Shown in pieces: positions 42,803 to 52,266 of a DNA stretch of 64,000 nt. Below the pieces are notes generated by a model, which saw only the letters and a program-made list of their open reading frames with translations, was not told the DNA's origin and did no database searches. Source of the stretch: Thioalkalivibrio nitratireducens DSM 14787 (GTDB taxonomy: Bacteria > Pseudomonadota > Gammaproteobacteria > Ectothiorhodospirales > Ectothiorhodospiraceae); the NCBI RefSeq assembly GCF_000321415.2, contig NC_019902.2:3410001-3474000 (forward strand), in the 5' to 3' direction. Within the stretch, counting starts at the first letter, position 1, and the number at the start of each line of letters is the position of its first letter. The position numbers were made by a program, and so were the translations under genes.

Positions 42803-43952
42803 CACGGGAAATGCGGGAGGCGCACTGCGGGCGAAGAAGTCGGTGGCGTTGTCCGGCGCCGTCGCCGGCAATACCGCGATCTGCACCGTCGGCCGCACCG
42901 GCAACGACCTGCACTACCGCGGCTACGACATCCTCGATTTCGCCGACGAAGCGCAGTTCGAGGAGATCGCGCACCTGCTGATCCACGGCAGCCTGCCGAA
43001 CCGGGCGGAACTGGCTGCCTACAAGGAGCGCCTGCACGGCCTGCGCGGCCTGCCCGCCGCGATGCGCGTCGTGCTGGAGCGGATCCCGGCGTCCACCCAC
43101 CCGATGGACGTGATGCGCACCGCGGTGTCGATGCTCGGCACGCTCGAACCCGAGAAGGAGGACAGGAACGCGGCCGGCGCCCGCGCGATCGGCGACCGGC
43201 TGCTCGCCTGCCTCGGCCCGGCGCTGCTCTACTGGTACCACTACGCCCACAACGGCCGGCGCATCGATGTGGCGACCGACGCCGACAGCGTCGGCGGTCA
43301 TTTTCTGCGCCTGTCACACGCCCGCGCACCATCGGCGATCCAGGTACGGGCGATGCACACCTCGCTGAACCTGTACGCGGAACACGAGTTCAACGCGTCC
43401 ACGTTCACCGCGCGGGTGGTTGCGGGCACGCACTCCGACATCTACTCGGCGATCACCGGTGCGATCGGCGCGCTGCGGGGGCCCAGGCACGGCGGCGCGA
43501 ACGAGGCGGCATGCGCGATCCAATTGCGCTACCGGAGCGCGGACGAGGCCGAGGCCGACATCCGCGAGCGCGTAGCGCGCAAGGAGATCATCTTCGGCTT
43601 TGGCCATCCGGTGTACACGATCGGCGATCCGCGCAACGCGGTGATCAAGGCGGTGGCGCGCCGCCTTTCCGAGGCGCGGGGGCTGAACAGCATGTACTCG
43701 GTTGCCGACCGGATCGAGTCCGTGATGTGGGACCTGAAAAAGATGTTCCCGAATCTCGACTGGTTCTCGGCGGTGGCCTACCACATGCTGGGCATCCCAA
43801 CCGCGCTTTTCACGCCGCTCTTCGTGATCGCCCGCACCACCGGCTGGGTCGCCCATGTGATCGAACAGCGCGAGGACGGCAAGATCATTCGGCCCGGCGC
43901 GAACTACACCGGACCGGAAGACCTGCGATGGGTACCCATCGACCAGCGCTGA
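42795..43952 (+). CDS. prpC: 2-methylcitrate synthase
   Basis: 385 aa. Citrate synthase family with [13 protein letters not shown]-type N-terminus ([20 protein letters not shown]), [13 protein letters not shown], the His motif [20 protein letters not shown] and [14 protein letters not shown]. It condenses propionyl-CoA with oxaloacetate. Order prpB-prpC-prpD is the standard methylcitrate cluster and assigns it over a plain citrate synthase. Confidence 0.92.
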   Translation: MTDTGNAGGALRAKKSVALSGAVAGNTAICTVGRTGNDLHYRGYDILDFADEAQFEEIAHLLIHGSLPNRAELAAYKERLHGLRGLPAAMRVVLERIPASTHPMDVMRTAVSMLGTLEPEKEDRNAAGARAIGDRLLACLGPALLYWYHYAHNGRRIDVATDADSVGGHFLRLSHARAPSAIQVRAMHTSLNLYAEHEFNASTFTARVVAGTHSDIYSAITGAIGALRGPRHGGANEAACAIQLRYRSADEAEADIRERVARKEIIFGFGHPVYTIGDPRNAVIKAVARRLSEARGLNSMYSVADRIESVMWDLKKMFPNLDWFSAVAYHMLGIPTALFTPLFVIARTTGWVAHVIEQREDGKIIRPGANYTGPEDLRWVPIDQR

Positions 43953-44100
43953 CCCGGAAACCACGGTCCATGACATCCGCCCCGCCTACCGAACGCTGCG
44001 TACCGGGATCCGCTGCATGGACAGCGGATGTCGTGCCTGCGGCACAACCTACGGCTACCGCGGCCGTGGCAATCCCAGCCTTGGCACCAGGAGTAGATGC

Positions 44101-45549
44101 GTGAGCCAGCACATCGCCGACGCAAACGTCCGTCCGGACGCCGACCCGGAACTGCAGGCCGTCGCCGACTACGTGCACGGCTACCATGTCGATTCCCCCG
44201 AGGCGCTGGACACCGCGCGCCATTGCCTGATGGATTCCCTCGGCTGCGCACTGCTGGCGCTGCAGCACCCGGAGTGCACCCGGCACCTCGGCCCGGTGGT
44301 GCCCGGTACCGTCGTCCCGAACGGCGCGCGCGTGCCGGGGACGCAGTTCCAGCTCGACCCGATCCAGGCGGCCTTCGACCTCGGCGCGATGGTGCGCTGG
44401 CTCGATTTCAACGACACCTGGCTCGCCGCCGAGTGGGGACATCCGTCGGACAACCTCGGGACCATCCTGGCGCTGGCCGACCACCTCGGCCGCCAGGCAG
44501 CGGCAGCGGGCCAGGCGGCGATGACCGCGGGTGACGTGCTGCGCTACATGGTCAAGGCCTACGAAATCCAGGGCGTGCTGGCGCTGGAAAACAGCTTCAA
44601 CCGGGTGGGGCTGGACCACGTGGTGCTGGTCAAGGTCGCCTCCGCCGCCGTAGCTGCGCACATGCTCGGAGGCACCCGCGAGCAGGTGCTCGACGCGGTT
44701 TCGCAAAGCTGGGTGGACGGCCAGGCACTGCGCACCTACCGCCACGCGCCGAACACCGGATCGCGCAAGTCCTGGGCGGCCGGCGACGCTTGTGCCCGCG
44801 CGGTGCGGCTGGCGCTGATGGTGATGAACGGCGAGATGGGGCTGCAGAGCGTACTCACGGCGCCGCGCTGGGGCTTCTACGACGTGCTGTTCAATGGCGA
44901 GCGGTTCCACTTCCAGCGCGAATACGGCAGCTACGTGATCGAAAACATCCTGTTCAAAATCCGTTTTCCGGCCGAGTTCCACGCGCAGACGGCGGTGGAA
45001 TGCGCGCTGCAACTGCACCCGCAGGTGAAGCAACGGATCGACGCGATCGAGCGCGTCGAGCTGACCACCCAGGAATCGGCGCTGCGCATCATCAGCAAGG
45101 ACGGGCCGTTGCACAACCCGGCGGACCGCGACCACTGCCTGCAGTACATGGTCGCGGTGCCGCTGATCTACGGCGAGCTGACCGCGCACCACTATCAGGA
45201 TGAAGTCGCCGCCGACCCGCGCATCGACGCGCTGCGGGAGAAGATGCGCGTGACCGAGGATCCGCGCTACTCGAGCGAGTACCACGACCCCGACCGGCGT
45301 TCGATTGCCAACGCGGTGCAGGTCTTCTTCGCGGACGGATCGTGTACGGAAAAGGTCGAGATCGAATACCCGATCGGCCACCGGCGGCGAAGAACCGAAG
45401 GAATCCCGATGCTGGAACGGAAGTTTCGGGACGCGCTGCACACGCGCTTTCCGGCGAACCGGTCCCAGCGGATATTCGATTTGTGCAAGGACGCGGATCG
45501 ACTGGCAGCAACGCCGGTACACGAGTTCATGGACCTGTTCGTCATCTGA
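44101..45549 (+). CDS. prpD: 2-methylcitrate dehydratase
   Basis: 482 aa from GTG 44101; earlier codons to 44017 belong to a Cys-rich non-coding extension. MmgE/PrpD fold: DYVHGYHVDSPEALDTARHC, LDFNDTWLAAEWGHPSDNLG, TYRHAPNTGSRKSWAAGDAC and the C-terminal KFRDALHTRFPANRSQ. It dehydrates 2-methylcitrate to 2-methyl-cis-aconitate. The 148-base gap after prpC is larger than between B and C. Confidence 0.9.
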   Translation: MSQHIADANVRPDADPELQAVADYVHGYHVDSPEALDTARHCLMDSLGCALLALQHPECTRHLGPVVPGTVVPNGARVPGTQFQLDPIQAAFDLGAMVRWLDFNDTWLAAEWGHPSDNLGTILALADHLGRQAAAAGQAAMTAGDVLRYMVKAYEIQGVLALENSFNRVGLDHVVLVKVASAAVAAHMLGGTREQVLDAVSQSWVDGQALRTYRHAPNTGSRKSWAAGDACARAVRLALMVMNGEMGLQSVLTAPRWGFYDVLFNGERFHFQREYGSYVIENILFKIRFPAEFHAQTAVECALQLHPQVKQRIDAIERVELTTQESALRIISKDGPLHNPADRDHCLQYMVAVPLIYGELTAHHYQDEVAADPRIDALREKMRVTEDPRYSSEYHDPDRRSIANAVQVFFADGSCTEKVEIEYPIGHRRRRTEGIPMLERKFRDALHTRFPANRSQRIFDLCKDADRLAATPVHEFMDLFVI

Positions 45550-45866
45550 TTGCCATGCCGCGCGCCCGCCATCCCCCACCGTGAAGGATTCTCGTGGGTT
45601 GTGCCGATGCAGGACGCACAACGACCCACGCCAGCCCAGCCTCACTCAGACCGCATGTCATCGCCAGCGCCCGCGACATTGTGCCTGCGGCACGACGTAC
45701 AGCAGCGGGCTGATCCTCCGGTCGAGGGCGGGTGCAGGCGCGAGCGCACCCGAACCGGGCCCCCAGTGTACGTGCCTGGGTCCAGGTGCCTGCGGTGCGG
45801 GTCGATGGATTTTTTCGCGGCGCGGCGCGTCCTACTGAGTTACGTACTTGGGTTTCGGGAACCGGG
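45550..45866. other. 317-base intergenic region
   Basis: It contains GTGCCTGCGGCAC (also near 44033 before prpD), a perfect 13-base palindrome-like motif that could be an operator shared by the two promoters. No gene is supported. Confidence 0.35.
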
Positions 45867-46817
45867 ATGAACGACGTGTATTACGAGGATCTGGACCGGG
45901 GCATCACCATGATCGACGCCCAGCTCTTTCGACAGGGCCAGGTGTCCACCTACCTGATCGTCGAGGACGGGCGCGCCGCCTTCGTCGAAACGGGTACCGC
46001 GCACTCGGTGCCGGCGCTGCTGTGGGTGCTGGAACGCAAGGGGGTCCCGCGCGAACACGTCGACTTCGTGATCCCGACCCATGTGCACCTGGACCATGCG
46101 GGCGGCGCCGGCGCGTTGCTGCGCCAGCTGCCGAACGCCCGCCTGGTGATCCACCCGCGCGGTGCCCGGCACATGATCGACCCGGCGAAACTTAACGCGG
46201 GTGCGGCAGCGGTCTACGGAGAGGGGGAGATGAACCGGCTGTTCGGACAGGTCGTGCCGGTGCCGGCCGAGCGCGTGATCGAGGCGGCCGACGGCGACGA
46301 GGTGGATCTCAACGGCCGAAGGCTGCGTTTCCTGGACACTCCCGGGCACGCCCGGCACCATTTCTGCGTGGTCGACGAGACCGGCGACGGCATTTTCACC
46401 GGCGATACCTTCGGCCTGTCGTACCGGTGGTTCGATACCGGACGCGGCCCGTTCGTGTTGCCCACCACCACCCCGGTGCAGTTCGATCCCGAGGCGCTGC
46501 ACGCTTCGGTGGGCCGCCTCGTGGCCCAGGGCCTGAATTACATGTACCTGACCCATTACAGCCGCGTCGGCGACCTGCACCGCCTGCAGCGCGATCTGCA
46601 CGAGCTGATCGATCGCTACGTCGAGATGGCCCGCGCCCATGCCGATGCCGGCCCGTCCCGGCACCAGCGGTTGTGCGACGACATGATGCAGATGCTGCTT
46701 GTGCGCCTGCGCGATCACGGCTGCACCCTTCCCGAAGCGCGGATCCGCGAACTGCTCGGCCCGGACGTCGATCTGAATGTCCAGGGTCTGGAGGTCTGGC
46801 TCGACAGTGGCGCATGA
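45867..46817 (+). CDS. MBL-fold metallohydrolase
   Basis: 316 aa. The zinc motif PTHVHLDHAGGAGALL (H-x-H-x-D-H) is complete, with further ligands in DTPGHARHHFCVVDE and FTGDTF. It belongs to the beta-lactamase-like hydrolases; nearest in style are glyoxalase II-like or thioesterase-like members. Between prpD and acuI, it may hydrolyse a CoA or glutathione thioester of the C3 pathway, but this is inference. Confidence 0.82.
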   Translation: MNDVYYEDLDRGITMIDAQLFRQGQVSTYLIVEDGRAAFVETGTAHSVPALLWVLERKGVPREHVDFVIPTHVHLDHAGGAGALLRQLPNARLVIHPRGARHMIDPAKLNAGAAAVYGEGEMNRLFGQVVPVPAERVIEAADGDEVDLNGRRLRFLDTPGHARHHFCVVDETGDGIFTGDTFGLSYRWFDTGRGPFVLPTTTPVQFDPEALHASVGRLVAQGLNYMYLTHYSRVGDLHRLQRDLHELIDRYVEMARAHADAGPSRHQRLCDDMMQMLLVRLRDHGCTLPEARIRELLGPDVDLNVQGLEVWLDSGA

Positions 46818-46887
46818 CCCACCGACTACGCATCATCAATGGGGCGGGTGGCATCCCGGCACCTGAGCCACGCTGCGGGGGGATCGA

Positions 46888-47880
46888 ATGACGAACGGCG
46901 ATTTCGACGCGCTGGTGCTCGAGGAGGGTCCGGAAGGCCTGGTGGCTTCGGTACGGCGGCTCCGGCCCGCGGACCTTCCCGCAGGCGACGTGCTGGTGCG
47001 GGTCTCGCATTCCGGACTGAACTACAAGGACGCGATGATCCTGAAGGGCCTGGGGCGCCTCGTGCGGCGCTATCCCCATGTAGCCGGGGTCGACCTCGCC
47101 GGCACCGTGGTCGAATCGGGCGATACACGCTTTCGGCCCGGAGACGCGGTACTGCTGACCGGGTGGCGCGTCGGCGAGACCCACTGGGGCGGCTATGCGC
47201 AGATGGCGCGGGTACGGGCTGACTGGCTGGTTCCTCTCCCCGAGGATCTGACGCCCCGCGGGGCGATGGCGATCGGCACGGCGGGATTCACCGCGATGCT
47301 CGCAGTACAGGCACTCGAGGACCACGGCCTCGCGCCCGGCAACGGCGAGGTGCTGGTCACCGGCGCCTCCGGAGGCCTGGGCGGCATCGCGGTCGCCCTG
47401 CTCGCCCGCCTGGGCCATACCGTGGCTGCAGTGACTGGCCGGCCCGAGAACGCCGGATACCTGGAGGCACTCGGCGCCAGCCGGGTCGTCGACCGGTCGG
47501 AATTCGCCGAACCGCCGGCAAAACCACTGCTGAGCGAGCGCTGGGCCGGATGCATCGACGCGGTCGGCGGTGACCCGCTGGCCCACCTGCTCGCGGAGAT
47601 GCGCTACGGAAGTTCGGTCGCCGCCTGCGGTCTCGCGGCCGGCACGGCGCTGCGAACCACGATGTTGCCGTTCCTGCTGCGCGGCGTGAAGCTGCTCGGC
47701 ATCGATTCGGTGATGTGCCCACGCGACACGCGGCTCGCGACCTGGAACCGCCTGACGTCGTTGCTGCCTTCCGAGTTGCTGGACGCCATCACCACCGAGA
47801 TCGGGCTCGACGGACTCGTGGACCATGCCAACCGCCTGCTCGAAGGAAAGGTGCGGGGGCGCGTGGTCGTGACGCTTTGA
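46888..47880 (+). CDS. acuI: Acrylyl-CoA reductase AcuI/YhdH-type MDR oxidoreductase
   Basis: 330 aa. YhdH/AcuI signature: VRVSHSGLNYKDAMILKGLG, HVAGVDLAGTVVESG, GWRVGETHWGGYAQMARVRA and AIGTAGFTAMLAVQALEDHG, with NADPH motif VTGASGGLGG. These zinc-free medium-chain reductases turn acrylyl-CoA into propionyl-CoA in DMSP/acrylate or 3-hydroxypropionate metabolism. Placement beside prpBCD, which consumes propionyl-CoA, supports that role. Confidence 0.86.
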   Translation: MTNGDFDALVLEEGPEGLVASVRRLRPADLPAGDVLVRVSHSGLNYKDAMILKGLGRLVRRYPHVAGVDLAGTVVESGDTRFRPGDAVLLTGWRVGETHWGGYAQMARVRADWLVPLPEDLTPRGAMAIGTAGFTAMLAVQALEDHGLAPGNGEVLVTGASGGLGGIAVALLARLGHTVAAVTGRPENAGYLEALGASRVVDRSEFAEPPAKPLLSERWAGCIDAVGGDPLAHLLAEMRYGSSVAACGLAAGTALRTTMLPFLLRGVKLLGIDSVMCPRDTRLATWNRLTSLLPSELLDAITTEIGLDGLVDHANRLLEGKVRGRVVVTL

Positions 47881-48220
47881 CCCCACGCGGCGGGCTTTGC
47901 GGATCACCGGCACTTGGTCTAGGTTCGTCTGGACCGGGACGAGTAGACCGGCACGGGGTTCGGGCCGACCGGTCCACCCGTACCGACAGCACCATCGGGG
48001 CTGCGCCCTGCCTGGATCCCGCGTCGGCCAGACGACGGGGTACACGGGCGGACGGCGAACCCCTGTCACCGGGATCCGTGTCCAGTGGGACCGGTCCCCA
48101 TGACCAGAACAAGCGGCAGCCGGACCCGGCCGCCGTCGACGGCGGAACCGGGATGAACAGGCGCGCAGCCAGAACGGATGCCACTGCATGCCCGGTGCCC
48201 TTACACCAGGAGGAAATGCA
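47881..48220. other. 340-base intergenic region before the TRAP genes
   Basis: It has GC-rich short repeats (ACCGG/CCGGT stretches) but no gene. A strong ribosome site AGGAGGA at 48208-48214 sets the start of the following gene at GTG 48221. Confidence 0.4.
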
Positions 48221-49261
48221 GTGAGACGACCCTTCATCACAGCGTTCACGGGACTGGCCCTGGTCCTTGGCATTGGGCTCGGCGGGGTTCAGGAAGCACG
48301 GTCCGAGCAGGCGCAGGAACTGCGCTGGGCGACGTCGGCGGTCGGCTCGGCGGGGCATCGCGCGAAGGTCGCGCTGATGGCGATGCTGAATCGCGAGATG
48401 CCGGATTACTCGATCACCGTGCTGCCGACCCCAGGTGCGCTGGCAACGGTGCGGGGCTATGCGGTCGGGCAGTTCGACGGCTATTACGGCGCCGACATCG
48501 CGTTCGGCGAACTCGCTGCGAACGAGGGACGCTTCCGCGGTTTCCGCGACCAGGTGCAGCGCGAGCCGGTGCAGTCGTTCTGGGCCTACACGATGGAGGT
48601 CGGACTCGGCGTGCGCACCGCCGATCGCGACCGGTTCGGCGGCTGGGGGGATCTGGAAGACCGCCCGGTGTTCACCGGCCCGGCCCCGTGGGACGTGCGG
48701 GCCACGCTGGAACGCGCGATGAACGCGCTGGACGTCGGCCACCGCTACGTCGAGGTGGATCTCGGGCTGGTGGCCTCGTCGCTTTCCGGCGGCGCGATCG
48801 ACGCCTTCGTGATCTACAGCACCGGCGAGGCCAGCCCGGCGCCCTGGGTGATCGAGGCACTGCTCTCGACCGACGTCGCGGCACTGAACCCCAGCGACGA
48901 CGAGATCGCGCGCCTGGAGGCCGCCGGGCTCGAGGTGGTGCGAGTCGATGCCGAAGCTTTCCAGGCCGACCTGGGCGTGGACGAGGTCGTGCTGGCACCG
49001 TTCTTCTACGGCTTCCACGTCGGCCTGGAGGTACCCGAGGACGACGTCTACCGCATGCTGACCGTGATCGAGGCCCATGCCGACGAACTGGCACGCTCGG
49101 ACGCGGCCTTCCGCCAGATCCGCGACGACATGGTCGAGATCCAGCGCCGAGGCGTCGCCGCGTCGGTGGATTCGGTGAGGGTGCACCCGGGGCTCGCGCG
49201 CTATCTGCGCGAGCACGATGCCTGGAACGAAGACTGGGACGACCGTATCGCCGGTTCATGA
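48221..49261 (+). CDS. TAXI-family TRAP transporter solute-binding protein
   Basis: 346 aa from GTG 48221. Sec signal RRPFITAFTGLALVLGIGLG, cleavage near EARSEQAQ. The mature part has the TAXI pattern ELRWATSAVGSAGHRAKVAL, then VLPTPGALATVRGYAVGQFD. It delivers a small organic acid or amino acid to the permease encoded next. The ligand could be a C3/C4 or sulfonate compound given neighbours, which is inference. Confidence 0.86.
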   Translation: MRRPFITAFTGLALVLGIGLGGVQEARSEQAQELRWATSAVGSAGHRAKVALMAMLNREMPDYSITVLPTPGALATVRGYAVGQFDGYYGADIAFGELAANEGRFRGFRDQVQREPVQSFWAYTMEVGLGVRTADRDRFGGWGDLEDRPVFTGPAPWDVRATLERAMNALDVGHRYVEVDLGLVASSLSGGAIDAFVIYSTGEASPAPWVIEALLSTDVAALNPSDDEIARLEAAGLEVVRVDAEAFQADLGVDEVVLAPFFYGFHVGLEVPEDDVYRMLTVIEAHADELARSDAAFRQIRDDMVEIQRRGVAASVDSVRVHPGLARYLREHDAWNEDWDDRIAGS

Positions 49262-49321
49262 CCGCGGGCGGCCGGAGCGGCCTGCCTGGGCCCCGCCACC
49301 TCTCAGCAGGGCCCGGCTCCG

Positions 49322-51286
49322 GTGGTTGAAGCGGGCCCGCCGGCCGCGCCGGATAGCCCGCCGGAGGCGCGCGTCGACCGCCTGCTCCGGGGCGCCGCGC
49401 AGGTTCTTTTCTTCCTCACCGGGATCGCGTTCTTCGGCTACCTGTCGCGGTATTACCTGACCGGGACGGGAGGCCCGACCCTGCTCGCGGTGACCGCAGT
49501 CCCGCTCACCGTCTGCCTGGTCTTCCTGAACGACCTGCGCCACGGGGCGCTCTACCCGCGGCTCGGCAGCGTCGCGCCGTTCGTGATCGCGCTGCTGTAC
49601 TGCGGGGTGGCGCTGTACGCGGCCTGGTACCTGTACCGGGAGTTCGACGAGATCCGGATCTACCGGCTCGGGATCTGGAGCGCGACCGACCTCGCGGTGG
49701 GTGGTGCGGTCGCGGCGCTGGTGCTGGAGTACACGCGCCGGCGCTATTTCGCGCTGTTCCTGCTGAACCTGGCGCTGATCCTGTACGCGGTCTACGGCAA
49801 CGTGGTTCCCGGGATGTTCCATCACCCCGGCATGGACTGGACGCGGATCGTCAGCGCGGTCAGCGTCGAGATGACGACCGGCGTGTTCGAGCGCCTGCCG
49901 CAGCTCGGCCTGACGCTGATCGGGTCGTTCATCCTGGTGCTCGCCGTGTTGCGCGCCTTCGGCTGCATCGACTCGATCCTGACCGGTTCGTCGCGGGTCG
50001 CCCTGCACTCGCCCCGGACCCTGCCGCAGGCCGCGGTGTTCGGCTCGTTCGCGGTGGCGGCGGTCTCGGGGTCGGGTGCCGCCAACGCTGCCACCACCGG
50101 CTCGGCGACGATCCCGGTGTTGATCAAGGCCGGATTCCCCAGGGTCACCGCCGCCGCGGTGGAGACGGCGTCGTCGCTGGGCGGCCAGTTGATGCCGCCG
50201 CTGATGGGCATCGCGGCCTTTCTGATGGCCGACTACATGGGGAAGAGCTATTTCGACGTGGTCGCCCGGGGTTTTGCGCCGGCGATCGTCTACTTTCTCG
50301 GCGTGGCGTTCGCGGTGTGGCTGCTCGCGGCGCGGCACTACACGCGCGCGGTCACCCCGGACGTGCGCCCGATGCGGTTCATGGACTGGACCAACATCCT
50401 GTCCTACCTGATCGCGGTCGGCGGCCTGATCTACTTGATGGGCGTCGAACGCCGGCCGGCGATGACCTCGGCGCAGACCGTGTTCGTATACCTGTTCGGG
50501 TTCCTGACCGTGGCCTTCGCGGTGCGTTCGGTGCGCGCGCGCGCCTGGTCTCTGCGCGAGCTGACACGGCCGTTCCTGCGCCTGATCGAGTCGTTCGCGA
50601 CCATCACCGGCGAGCTCACGATCCTGCTCGCGACGCTGGGCATCCTGACCGCGATGTTCACCATCACCGGCATCCCGACCAAGGTCGGCGTGCTGCTGAT
50701 GGAGGGTGCGGCGATCAACCTGTTCGTGATGGGGCTGGTCGCATTCGCGTTCGGCTACCTGATCGGAATGGGGCTGCCGGTTGCGCCGACCTACATCGTG
50801 ACCGCGATCGTCGTCGCACCGTTCATGATCCGCGCCGGCCTCGATCCCTGGGTGGTGCATTTCTTCATCTTCCTGGTCGCAGTGTTCGGCGAGCTTTCGC
50901 CGCCGACCTCGGTGACCGCCGCCGTGACCTCGCGCATCGCGGACGCGCCGTTCGTGCGCACAATGCTCGCGGCGCTGGTGTTGTGCATGCCGCTGCTGGT
51001 GATGATGGGCGCGGTGTTCAGTCGCCCGGACCTGGTCGTCGAGCCTGGCTGGGCTCAGCTGCCGGCGTTTGCGCTGGTGCTGACCGGAACGCTGGCGCTC
51101 AGCTTTGCATTGCAGGGCCGATTCCATACCAGGCGCGCGCTGGACCTGCCCATGCGGATCGGCCTCGCCGGAATCGCCGGCGCAACGATCTTCCACCCCG
51201 ACCCGTCGGTGGCCGCGTTGTTCGCCGCCCCCACGCTGCTGCTGACACTGGCTGGCGCGTGGCGTTTCCGAAGGCTGCCCGGCTGA
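49322..51286 (+). CDS. TRAP transporter fused permease (4TM-12TM)
   Basis: 654 aa from GTG 49322. Fused DctQ/DctM type typical of TAXI systems: SGSGAANAATTGSATIPVLI and ETASSLGGQLMPPLMGIAAF are the diagnostic DctM signature; many further helices follow, including FGYLIGMGLPVAPTYIVTAI and FGELSPPTSVTAAVTSRIA. It uses Na+ or H+ gradient together with the binding protein. 60 bases separate the genes. Confidence 0.9.
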   Translation: MVEAGPPAAPDSPPEARVDRLLRGAAQVLFFLTGIAFFGYLSRYYLTGTGGPTLLAVTAVPLTVCLVFLNDLRHGALYPRLGSVAPFVIALLYCGVALYAAWYLYREFDEIRIYRLGIWSATDLAVGGAVAALVLEYTRRRYFALFLLNLALILYAVYGNVVPGMFHHPGMDWTRIVSAVSVEMTTGVFERLPQLGLTLIGSFILVLAVLRAFGCIDSILTGSSRVALHSPRTLPQAAVFGSFAVAAVSGSGAANAATTGSATIPVLIKAGFPRVTAAAVETASSLGGQLMPPLMGIAAFLMADYMGKSYFDVVARGFAPAIVYFLGVAFAVWLLAARHYTRAVTPDVRPMRFMDWTNILSYLIAVGGLIYLMGVERRPAMTSAQTVFVYLFGFLTVAFAVRSVRARAWSLRELTRPFLRLIESFATITGELTILLATLGILTAMFTITGIPTKVGVLLMEGAAINLFVMGLVAFAFGYLIGMGLPVAPTYIVTAIVVAPFMIRAGLDPWVVHFFIFLVAVFGELSPPTSVTAAVTSRIADAPFVRTMLAALVLCMPLLVMMGAVFSRPDLVVEPGWAQLPAFALVLTGTLALSFALQGRFHTRRALDLPMRIGLAGIAGATIFHPDPSVAALFAAPTLLLTLAGAWRFRRLPG

Positions 51287-51287
51287 G

Positions 51288-52043
51288 ATGACGGCCCCCG
51301 AGGCGTTGCTGCTGCTGGCGGTGGGCGCGCTCGCCGGTTTCCTGAACGTGCTCTCGGCCGGTGGATCGATGCTGACGCTGCCGGTGCTGATGTTCATGGG
51401 GTTGGACGCGTCGAACGCGAATGGCACCAACCGCGTGAGCATCGTGCTGCAGAACATCACCGCGGTCTGGCGCTTCCGGCGAGCGGGTCACCGGTTCCGT
51501 GGGCTGGCATGGCTGCTATCGGTCCCGGCGGTGCTCGGGGCGCTGCTCGGTGCCTGGGGCGCGGTGCGGGTCGGCGACGACCTGTTCCGCTGGGTGCTGA
51601 TCCTGGTGATGATCGGGGCCAGCGCGATCATGTTGATGCCCGCCCCCGCGCAGGTCCGCACGCTGACGCTCGCCCCCGCTCAGTTGCGCTGGCCGGTGCT
51701 GGCGGCGATGTTCGTGATCGGCTTCTACGGCGGTTTCCTCCAGGTCGCGGTCGGCATCCTGTTCATCGTATTGCTGCACCGCGTGCTCGCGATCGACCTG
51801 GTGCAGGTGAATGCGCTGAAGGTGACAGTGGTGCTGATCTACATGATTCCGACGCTGCTGATTTTCGCCGCGACCGGGAACGTGAGCTGGTCCTATGGGC
51901 TGGTGCTTGCCGCCGGCAGCATGACCGGCGCCTGGGCGGCAGTCCACGTGACGCTGGGTCCGAGCGGCACGATATTGGTGCAGCGCTTCACGTTGGCGGT
52001 GATCGCGGTAATCATCGTCAAACTGCTGCTCGATCTGCTTTGA
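51288..52043 (+). CDS. TauE/SafE (TSUP) family exporter
   Basis: 251 aa, about eight membrane segments. ALAGFLNVLSAGGSMLTLPV and GLDASNANGTNRVSIVLQNI are hallmark TSUP sequence, repeated in the second half (MFVIGFYGGFLQVAVGILFI). These export sulfite, sulfoacetate or related anions. One base after the TRAP permease stop, so it may release the sulfur product of the imported compound. Confidence 0.88.
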   Translation: MTAPEALLLLAVGALAGFLNVLSAGGSMLTLPVLMFMGLDASNANGTNRVSIVLQNITAVWRFRRAGHRFRGLAWLLSVPAVLGALLGAWGAVRVGDDLFRWVLILVMIGASAIMLMPAPAQVRTLTLAPAQLRWPVLAAMFVIGFYGGFLQVAVGILFIVLLHRVLAIDLVQVNALKVTVVLIYMIPTLLIFAATGNVSWSYGLVLAAGSMTGAWAAVHVTLGPSGTILVQRFTLAVIAVIIVKLLLDLL

Positions 52044-52266
52044 CGATCATGGCGATACGCACCCCTGCCCGGGAACGTCGGGAGGCAACGGCCGCAGGCC
52101 GGCTGCCGCCGCCCCGGAGCCGGCCAGTGCTCCAGCGCCATTGCACCCTGGACGCCGCGGCGCATCACGCTGCGGTTTCGTGCTCTACGCGGTGCCCGGA
52201 AATGGATCCATTGCGAAGCTCAGATGGATCCCGGCCCATTCGCATACCAAGAGGAGTCATTTCACA

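Noticed and set aside
46396-48273. 625-codon minus-strand frame over acuI and the TRAP leader
   Set aside because: It crosses a gene with clear AcuI motifs and an intergenic region; composition is not protein-like.
49256-51460. 734-codon minus-strand frame opposite the TRAP permease
   Set aside because: Composition is extreme (His, Arg, Gln, Glu) and the plus strand encodes a clear DctM permease.
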